In this document: positions 56,741 through 64,000 of the stretch, in pieces
How positions within the stretch are numbered: position 1 is the first letter of the stretch
Layout of the letters: each line of letters starts with the position of its first letter
Origin: Cladobotryum mycophilum
Taxonomy: Eukaryota; Ascomycota; Sordariomycetes; Hypocreales; Hypocreaceae
NCBI GenBank assembly: GCA_036429605.1
Contig: CM071589.1
Coordinates: forward strand, 372,001 to 436,000
DNA length: 64,000 nt
Direction of reading: 5' to 3'
Position numbers and translations under genes: made by a program
Notes under the pieces: generated by a model
Database searches by the model: none
Told to the model about the DNA's origin: nothing
Seen by the model: the letters and a program-made list of their open reading frames with translations, nothing else

Positions 56741-59700
56741 TCCGACATCGGATGAGAACCAGCATCGGAATACGCATTCATGGAGGTTCCGCACTGCCAA
56801 CGTTTTGAAGAGCAGGCGACTTCTGGAAGGATGGTGGATGGATGGCAAAGTAAATGGTGTGAATCAAAATGAAATATCCACCTGAGCTCAATAAAGATGT
56901 GGGAGTCGCTTGAGGTATCTCAATGGTTTATGTGACATCCTTACTTCTATTGCTGAATGCTGAATAATTGATGAGTACTGATTGACCTGTAGGTGTTTTG
57001 GCGGCTAGCTAGAACATGCATTAATTTATCATGGAGAATATCTGCCTGAATATTGTTCACCAGCATTTCTCCCAAGAAGACGCCCGTAGCATTAATTAGT
57101 AGATTCTGAAAAGTGATAATATGTAGCAGTATTTATGATATTATTCTTCATTTATTTCCTTAGTAAAGCTGAATAAAACTCCCGAAACAGTACGAAACCA
57201 TTATAGGGTAGTAGATTCAATTAACCACCAAAATCTGTATGCTCGCAATTTCTCTCGTCACTTGGGGAGAAAAAAGAAAAGTGTTGAACCTGCATCATCA
57301 TATACTCTCCCTCTAAAAAAAGAGAGAAAGAGGATAAAACTCCAATATTAGATGCGAAAAATGTGCAAGGTTGAAATAGTCAAGTATCTTGAAAGGGGGC
57401 GTCTCCATTCTTTGGAAAGCCAAATTCATTGTATCATAATGCAAGAGTCGATATTTAGGCGTTGCTGAGAAAAAGCCTTTGCTGGCTGATCCCAACAAGA
57501 GATGAGTGGCTGCCAAAGACATCAACAGAAATAGAGGTAGACGATTACGAAGCAGACAGGAAACATGCCTTGTTGGCGAAGAAACTCGTTACTGTAGAGA
57601 ATACCGAATCGCTGATTATCGAAAGCTCCAACGAATCGGCAGGGTACGATTTAGGAATCCCGGTGAGAGATTGCATTTCAGTTCCTGGCATCACATCCTG
57701 GAGAAGGGGTGCTGATCGCGGCACATTTTAATGGCAACGATCTTGGTGGCATGGGTGGTTGTCATGGCTGACCTGACCAGGACCACTGTCATTGATGACA
57801 TGACGCAATGGCAAGGGTGTATCATTCCAGCGTTGCCTTATTGACATTAAGTTGACCTCGATATCAATTATTCTTGAACGTTATCGTCCATACCGCATTC
57901 ATCCGCGCCTTGGTGTTGATGCATCTCTTTGAGTATGCACGCCTGGCAGACCAATGTCTGGCAAATCCCTTCTTTAGACGGTGTTGGTTGACCTGGCGAA
58001 ACGAACGGGCTTGTTGATCGGCAGTCAGCAACAAAGGCGAGACGGCTATGACGTCGATTGGCTGAGCCGAAGCATGATGATTCAAGCCTCAGTGGAGAGT
58101 GTCTGAGTTGCGGGCGATGTCTGCTGTTTCAAGGTTTGGAACGATGAAACAATGTGAGAGAAATTCGAAAATGGCGACAGTACTCCATGTACTCGTATGA
58201 TAGGGCGCTGTCGACATATTTGTAGATGTTTCTCTTGTCCTTGTTTTGATGTCTAATCGATAGGCCCGTCTTTTCCGTGTCTGCACAGGACGGTGTGCTG
58301 CGAATGCTTGACACCACCTGATTCCTGTTTGACTCAAAATTAATGCAGTATACGGCGGTAGTTTTAGACATGACGACGTCTGATGAAGACTGACGCGCGT
58401 CTCCGTTTCGAAAATAGTAAACCATGGCCAGATAATTTAAGGTATCGAACTTCTGTCGGGCGCTGCGACGAGATCACCGTTGATGGCGGGAGCCGGACTG
58501 GTTCTTGTCGAGTCGTTTCGGCGTTGTCGTGCAAATCAGGAGCCTTGCATCTGTCGCTCACAGCGCCTGCGGCCACCCGAAATGAAAAGTCCCGCTCTTT
58601 CGGACCACTTTTTATCTTTGGAGGGGTATGGATTTGCGAGTGGTGTCAGCCTCTCCAATGCCAGCGATCGGCAGTCATCCAGGGGGCATGTGGCCTACGC
58701 AAACATACCTACCTAGTTTGCTAGTTAGTACCTGTTGCACGACAAGTGAGGAACTGCCCGACAGAGGTTGGGAGGGGGAAGATCACACCTTCGCCAAAGC
58801 CATGGATCGCCAGGCCGCATTGGAAGAAGAATCAGAACGGTGGTGACCCTCTCCTATTCTCCCAGGCGCACTGTCTGCACTGTCCATGCTATTGAAATGC
58901 ATGAGCCAGGGGGAGATTGAACCAACATGGCGAGTACGCAGTAGAACGTGTCGCTCACTCCGAGAGAAGCGCCGTGTCCAACTCTGAGCTGCTTCATCAG
59001 GGAATAGTTGGTGATAATCGATGCATGCGTGAATCGGCAAGGTCTAGGAGAGCATCAGTCTTTCCATGGTTTCCAACGCACGCGTACCTGAGACGAAAAA
59101 AGACGTTGCCAAGAGAATTGGAAGACCTTATTGCAAGACTTGGCTTCTCTTGGCTCTGCTTAGGGTCGGGTCCTTTTTGCTTTTGATCGTTTTTGCGGGT
59201 CGCCATGGTGCAATTTTGTGTTTTCTGACTAAAAGACGACCAACCGGAGGCAGTGACAACAAGCCGCAGATGCGCCATGTCTTTAGACCAACGCCCGCTT
59301 CTAGAACTGGTGTCTCATTGCAGATTTTCAAGAATATGTATTGAATCTTGTCTTTGTTTTGGTGTTTAGAGGAGGTAGCTGGGGAAAACTCCCGTCTCCG
59401 CTGGCAATTGCTCTCTCAAGGCAAGTCCAGCACAGTGAGATGTAGCACAGTAGCCAATACCTATATTTACAGTGTACCAGTGCCAACTGTGCACCGAGTA
59501 CCAGCGCTGCTGTCGGCAGATGCCCATGTACCTGGTGACCTCTGATGGTGCAATGATTATCCCACAACTCAAACTCAAACGGGCGCAAACCACTTGCCTC
59601 ATATGTTGTCTCAGCTTGAGCCTCTTTTGTACCCTCTACTTTAGTCCCAAGGCTCCCAAGCCGCCCCAGGGCCTTATCTGTACAGTGCTTGTACTGCCGA

Positions 59701-60422
59701 TATCCACCCTCTCCCCTGCAAATCATGCCCATGTCAGTGAGGATCCATGATTTTGGCGATCTTCAATCTGATGAGGAGGATCCAACAAGCCCAAAATGAT
59801 CCAATCATCATCGACATGTTCAAATGTCTAATGTCTTCCCCCTGGTCCATGACTGACCCTCTTATGGATCCCGGAGGACCCTCTTATTCTCTATTATCCT
59901 CTTCTCTTATCATCCTCTCTCCCTCTCTCTCCTACGACTTGACTCTCTTTCCTCCTGAACTTTGTTTGATGATTCGTCCTTCTTTTCCTTCTTCTTTCTT
60001 CTCTTTTCCTCCCCCTCCCCCTCTCCCTCCCCCTCCTCCTCCATAAAACATTCCTCCTCTCCAAGACAACTCGTGGGCCTCAATTGGCGGTGGTTTGTGT
60101 GTGTCTGTTTGTTGTGTTTGCTGCTTCCCTCCTTCTTACCCGCCCGGAGCTACTTCACCGTGCCACTCACTTCTTCGCATCCACTCGCCTTGTTCTACCT
60201 GCACTCGGGTGCTTCACTCCAACATCCCACATCTCTCTACACACTAGGCAGGAAAACGAGACGGGCCATTGCTATACAACTTCGTCTTCCCTCACGACAG
60301 AGACAGACTTCCAAGGTCGCGACGGCAAAGCTGGTCTACCGTGGCGTGGCAGACCTCCATATCGAACACTGCGAATTTAACAAGCACAAAGGCACGCCGC
60401 TGCGCGTTGGCCAGATAATATC
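56741..60422. other. Very long intergenic region (3.7 kb)
   Basis: No gene recognised. Many short frames overlap on both strands without domains. The last 550 bp hold a C/T-rich tract and form the promoter and leader of the glycosyltransferase gene. Confidence 0.4.
59868..60054 (+). repeat. Pyrimidine (CT)-rich promoter or leader tract
   Basis: Nearly unbroken C and T over about 190 bp, ending about 370 bp before the glycosyltransferase ATG. Such tracts often mark core promoters of well-expressed fungal genes. Confidence 0.7.
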
Positions 60423-62105
60423 ATGGGAGCCAAGCTGCCAAGCCCTCGAGTCCTCACCATGCGGAGTCCAATCGTTAGATCTCTTCTAGGCGCCTTGTGC
60501 GTGCTCTTTCTACTACTGGCAACATTCAAAAATGACACCCTCCACGTTCGTTCGCAACTCCTCCAACATGCCGGAATGAAGGCTACATCAAACGCCAACG
60601 ACCAACAACCTCTCGACGACAAAAAGTCTCCAGGCGAGACAGCCGAGAAAGCTTCACCACTACTGTCCAAGAACCCCGTCATGGGTGGCGACTTCGATAC
60701 CAAGCCCGAAATCAAGATGGATTGCAATGCAGACCTGGCTCATTTGACCGAAATCAAGGAGCGTTACCACCTCGAACAGCGGTTCCAGTACATGAAGCGT
60801 TACATCCGATTCAATCGCACAGAAGGTCTGGAGCGAAAGAGAATGACCAAGCTCTCCCAGAACCTCCTACCCGACAGCTTCAGGACCGTGGAGCTGGGAA
60901 AGCGTCTTGGCGACAACGTGTGCGCTGAGCCGCTGGAAATCAATGTCCCTGCTTCTCCCTTCCCGCGAACAGTCAATGCGTCTGATTTCATGTTTGGTGT
61001 CTCGACCACATACAAGCGTTTTATGGACCCCAAGACTACACCCATCAACGAGTGGATCTTCTGGCTCACAGATAGCCATGGCAACTCCAACGGTGGCAAG
61101 TTGCTTCTCATGCTCCTGGATGCTAGCGATGAGCAACTCCAGGAAGTGGCCAATATGCTCGGCGACGTGGGCATCGATGTTGATGTCTACCATTCGGATT
61201 CGTCCGTCGAAATGGCTGTTCGTTACGTCACCCTGGTACCTACGCTTTTTATGCACCCCGAGTCTTCGAGTAAGAAGTGGCTTGTTACTTGCGATGATGA
61301 TACCTACTTCACTAGCATGCACGCGCTGATTGCCAGAATGGAGACTTATGATCACACTATGGATATGTACATTGGCACATTGTCTGAGGATGTTGGGGCC
61401 ATTGAGCGCCACGGTTCACAGGCTTTTGGTGGAGCTGGTGTTTTCCTATCTCGATCCATGGCCGAAAAGATTACCAATCTCTTTGGTAGCTGCACCTCTG
61501 AAGGCAAGATTCTTGAGTCCAACTCCGGCTGGGGTCCTCAAGGCGACATTCTCCTTCGCAAGTGTATCTACGAGAACACAGAGGTGCGGTTGACGACAGT
61601 CTGGGATCTATGGCAACTCGACTTCTTTGGCCACCCAAGTGGTTTCTACGAGTGGGGAATCAAGCCCTTCTCCCTGCACCACTACCGTGGTGGAGGTTGG
61701 CACGTTGCCAAGCCTGGGCAGTATACAAAGATTGCACACACCTGTGGAGAAGATTGTACCCTTATGCGATTCCAGACGGCTGACGATTTTATCATTTCGG
61801 GATACTCGGTTGCGCATTACCCTCAGGGTATCAAATTTGATACCAACCAAATGGAAGCTACCCTTTATGCTGCGCCAGAGAACAAGGGCTGGAACCTTGA
61901 TTTCGTATTTGGACCTCGACGGCCATCCTTGCTGAAGACGGGTCGAAAGATTGCCTGGGAATTGCAAGAATCTGATGTTCAGCCTGATGGCTCTGTCCTA
62001 CAAACCTATACCCGCAAGAAGGATGATGAGCGATGGGTCAATGCCGACAAATCTGCCATGAGCAACATCGATGGCATTATCGAACTCGTTTGGATTCCCG
62101 CGTGA
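60423..62105 (+). CDS. Glycosyltransferase, GT31/DUF604-type (Fringe-like galactosyltransferase family)
   Basis: Intronless, 560 residues. A type II membrane topology is evident: a short basic cytosolic tail, a hydrophobic anchor at about 17-36 (IVRSLLGALCVLFLLLATF), then a lumenal stem and catalytic region. The metal-binding DxD is CDDDTYF (Asp291-Asp293), followed by GGAGVFLSRS and the PQGDILLRKCIY block, typical of Fringe-like and DUF604 enzymes. Predicted to act in the Golgi, transferring a sugar to glycoprotein or glycolipid. Donor and acceptor are unknown. A second in-frame ATG (residue 13) is possible but the first keeps the full cytosolic tail. Confidence 0.88.
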   Translation: MGAKLPSPRVLTMRSPIVRSLLGALCVLFLLLATFKNDTLHVRSQLLQHAGMKATSNANDQQPLDDKKSPGETAEKASPLLSKNPVMGGDFDTKPEIKMDCNADLAHLTEIKERYHLEQRFQYMKRYIRFNRTEGLERKRMTKLSQNLLPDSFRTVELGKRLGDNVCAEPLEINVPASPFPRTVNASDFMFGVSTTYKRFMDPKTTPINEWIFWLTDSHGNSNGGKLLLMLLDASDEQLQEVANMLGDVGIDVDVYHSDSSVEMAVRYVTLVPTLFMHPESSSKKWLVTCDDDTYFTSMHALIARMETYDHTMDMYIGTLSEDVGAIERHGSQAFGGAGVFLSRSMAEKITNLFGSCTSEGKILESNSGWGPQGDILLRKCIYENTEVRLTTVWDLWQLDFFGHPSGFYEWGIKPFSLHHYRGGGWHVAKPGQYTKIAHTCGEDCTLMRFQTADDFIISGYSVAHYPQGIKFDTNQMEATLYAAPENKGWNLDFVFGPRRPSLLKTGRKIAWELQESDVQPDGSVLQTYTRKKDDERWVNADKSAMSNIDGIIELVWIPA

Positions 62106-63173
62106 GACCTGGAATCTATACTTGCAATTAATTACCTTTTCACAAACACAATGTCAACGGAATTCGAGGGTGCGGATCTGCAGAGGAACGTGCCACGAAA
62201 TCGAGGTGTCACTGGCGCGGAAATACCTAGACAATCACACAAACTCGGAGATTGTGTTGCTTTCTGTTTCTCAATAACTGGACAAACAAACTTATACGAG
62301 AACAAACAAGTCAAGGAGGCCGCCAGAGGGAAGATCCAGTTGCACAACTATAAACTCGAGACTTGGGCAAATCCCCGCCGATTCCCCATGTTCTGCTCCC
62401 TTTTCTCAATGTAGTCTTTTGAATGGGTGTTTTTCTGCTTATTTTCTTTTGTCCCATCTGGGGACTGGCGTTCTGGATGGGCTTGGTGTTCCTGTATGGT
62501 TTACATGCTATGAATGATCGGGGGGATTGTTGTATGACTACATGGGATGGCATATTAGCTACCCTTTCTTTTGCGAACCTCATGTGCGAGGCACGACCGC
62601 CATCGTTCTTCAAGGAAAAAAATGCTGGGATATATATAGAATACACGATGGTTTGTGGCCTAGTGCAGTGCCATACCATGGAGTATTGCGGTGGGATTAT
62701 CCGAATATTTGGAAGCATCATGGCAAGGACATGTAAGGGGGATGATTATTGTCTACTCTACCATGCGTTCATAGCATTATGGCTGTGTATGGTGGTTGAA
62801 GGGAGAAATAGAGAACACTCAGTGCATATCGACAAAACAACTACACAAATGAGAGAATAAGATGGACGGCACCGCAGATGATGAAACTAATTCCCCAATA
62901 CGTTGCAAGTGATACTTTGTTGTTGTTGTCATCCATTTACTCCTTACTCCATCCACAAATAGCCAAGTGAGCTCTGAGAGACCATTTAAGACTCGCCACG
63001 AAGATGACACCAGCCACGCGCTTAGTCATGGGCGCCAACCCCACCACTCAGTGCCCCGCCAACCGCCAATCCAAAATGAGAGGAGCTATGTCATTGCCGC
63101 CGTTGATTTTCTTTATCGACCATCTTCAATCTTCCAAATCGAGGAGTCGTCTCAGCGCGACTCCAGTATCAAA
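62106..63173. other. Intergenic region upstream of palA
   Basis: 3' side of the glycosyltransferase and promoter of palA. One GCCAAG hexamer (62962-62967) fits the PacC consensus GCCARG, but a single hexamer is expected by chance. No gene recognised; overlapping frames near 62423-62860 show no domain. Confidence 0.45.
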
Positions 63174-64000
63174 ATGTCTACGTTAGTAACTCGATAACCT
63201 TCCATGAGTGTCTACTGACCCCGAGAGAAATACAGAACAACGAGCAGCATACTTTCCATCCCATTCCGTCGTTCCACCCACTTCAACTTCTCCGCGGTAA
63301 TACGCCAGTATATCAACACCAAATATGATCAGCATCCCGATATGTTCCAGCCAGATCTGGAGACGATTGATATACTACGACGAGATGCTATAAACGTACG
63401 AGAGCCGCACCCTAGCGGCATCAAGAAGCTACAGGCCTATGCTGGCCAGCTGACGTGGATTGGGGGAAAGTTTCCAATTGACGTATGTTGAAGTAATCCA
63501 CCTCGTTCTGCGGTTCAAGTAGCTGATGGGATATATGACAGATTGGCGCCGACTTTACCTGGTATCCCACCTTGGGCTATAATACGGAACGGCCGATGGT
63601 GCACAACAACCTCAAGTACGAGCTCATGAACGTTCTTTACAATCTGGCTGCATTATACTCCCAATTAGCCATAAATATGCCACGAAACAAGACGGATGGC
63701 CTCAAATCTGCAGCCAACTACTTCTCCCTTGCTGCTGGCGTGCTCACGCATATTCAAAAAGTCGTGCTACCCGAGCTCCGCATGTCGAACCCGCCAGAGG
63801 ATATGGATACACATACGCTCGAAGCGCTGATACAACTCTCATTGGCGGAGAGCCAGGAGTGCTTTTGGCAAAAGGCCGTACTGGATCGCTTCAAGGATGC
63901 TTCTATTGCAAAGTTGGCTGCTAGAGTCTCTGATTTATACAACCTGGCTGCCGAAGCCGCAGTCAACAGCGAAGCGATTAGCAGCGCGTGGATACACCAC
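63174..64000 (+). CDS. palA: pH-response protein PalA/RIM20, BRO1-domain N-terminus (partial, runs off the window)
   Basis: Exons so far: 63174-63181, 63236-63482, 63542 to window end; 238 residues are visible. The first coding exon is only 8 nt (ATG TCT AC), then a GTTAGT intron. The N-terminus (MSTTTSSILSIPFRRS), KYDQHPDMFQPDLETID, GGKFPIDIGADFTWYP, NNLKYELMNVLYNLAALYSQLA and QECFWQKAVLDRFKDASIAKLA blocks match the BRO1 domain of fungal PalA rather than Bro1/BroA. PalA binds the processed-signal region of PacC and ESCRT-III to support alkaline-pH activation of PacC. The C-terminal YPXL-binding and proline-rich parts lie beyond the window. Confidence 0.92.

Noticed and set aside
62962..62967. 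PacC consensus hexamer upstream of palA
   Set aside because: A single GCCARG match in 1 kb is expected by chance; not listed as a regulatory site.
1..64000. CRISPR array, prophage or bacterial operon signals
   Set aside because: Intron-rich eukaryotic genes throughout; no spaced direct repeats of the CRISPR type.

Overview
This window is nuclear DNA of a filamentous ascomycete (Pezizomycotina; the gene set and short introns suggest a Sordariomycete, perhaps Hypocreales, which is inference). The evidence is short GT-AG introns of about 50-80 bp with CTAAC/CTGAC-type branch sites, a palA/RIM20 homologue, a Zn2Cys6 regulator, a NACHT STAND protein, an eqolisin protease, and an AT-saturated transposon remnant of the kind left by repeat-induced point mutation (RIP). 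Exon structures were worked out by hand from splice signals, reading phase and family conservation. For the complete genes that need splicing I checked that the exon lengths sum to a multiple of three.

Layout. 0.8-3 kb: free-standing alanyl-tRNA editing protein, convergent with an extended-SDR reductase. 4.8-8 kb: a DUF7708-NACHT STAND protein. 8.6-19.6 kb: a metabolic block with an aldehyde dehydrogenase, an SDR, a Tautomerase_3 protein, an NAD-binding epimerase-like gene with an apparent frameshift, an epoxide-hydrolase-type alpha/beta hydrolase and an MFS anion permease. 21.4-26.7 kb: a Zn2Cys6 regulator and an acetamidase-type amidase. 26.7-29.7 kb: a MITE with TA target sites, an NTF2/SnoaL-like gene with an apparent frameshift, and a 1.5-kb AT-saturated TIR transposon remnant. 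31-34 kb: an FAD monooxygenase and a secreted alpha-carbonic anhydrase. 35-41 kb: a divergent pair, a DUF7708 protein with a degenerate P-loop region and a AAA+ ATPase. 41-54.5 kb: secreted or sugar-directed proteins (a small cysteine-rich protein, a ricin-B-like lectin, an eqolisin, a GH125 mannosidase) and tRNA genes. 55.8-64 kb: a macro-domain protein with an apparent frameshift, an intron-bearing tRNA-Ile, a GT31-like glycosyltransferase and the 5' part of palA.

Many neighbouring genes are convergent tail-to-tail pairs (AlaX/reductase, ALDH/SDR, epimerase/hydrolase, amidase/NTF2, monooxygenase/carbonic anhydrase, AAA/small secreted protein, lectin/eqolisin). No classical biosynthetic core gene (PKS, NRPS, terpene cyclase) is present.

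The most interesting points are: the divergent pseudo-NTPase plus active AAA+ ATPase pair as a possible fungal defence or allorecognition module; three genes each one base short of an open frame at or beside a 5-base C/G run, more like sequence error than decay; an 8-nt internal microexon in GH125; a tRNA-Met-like gene with a roughly 106-nt interruption in its anticodon loop; and two TIR elements with TA target sites only 1.3 kb apart, one AT-saturated and one not.
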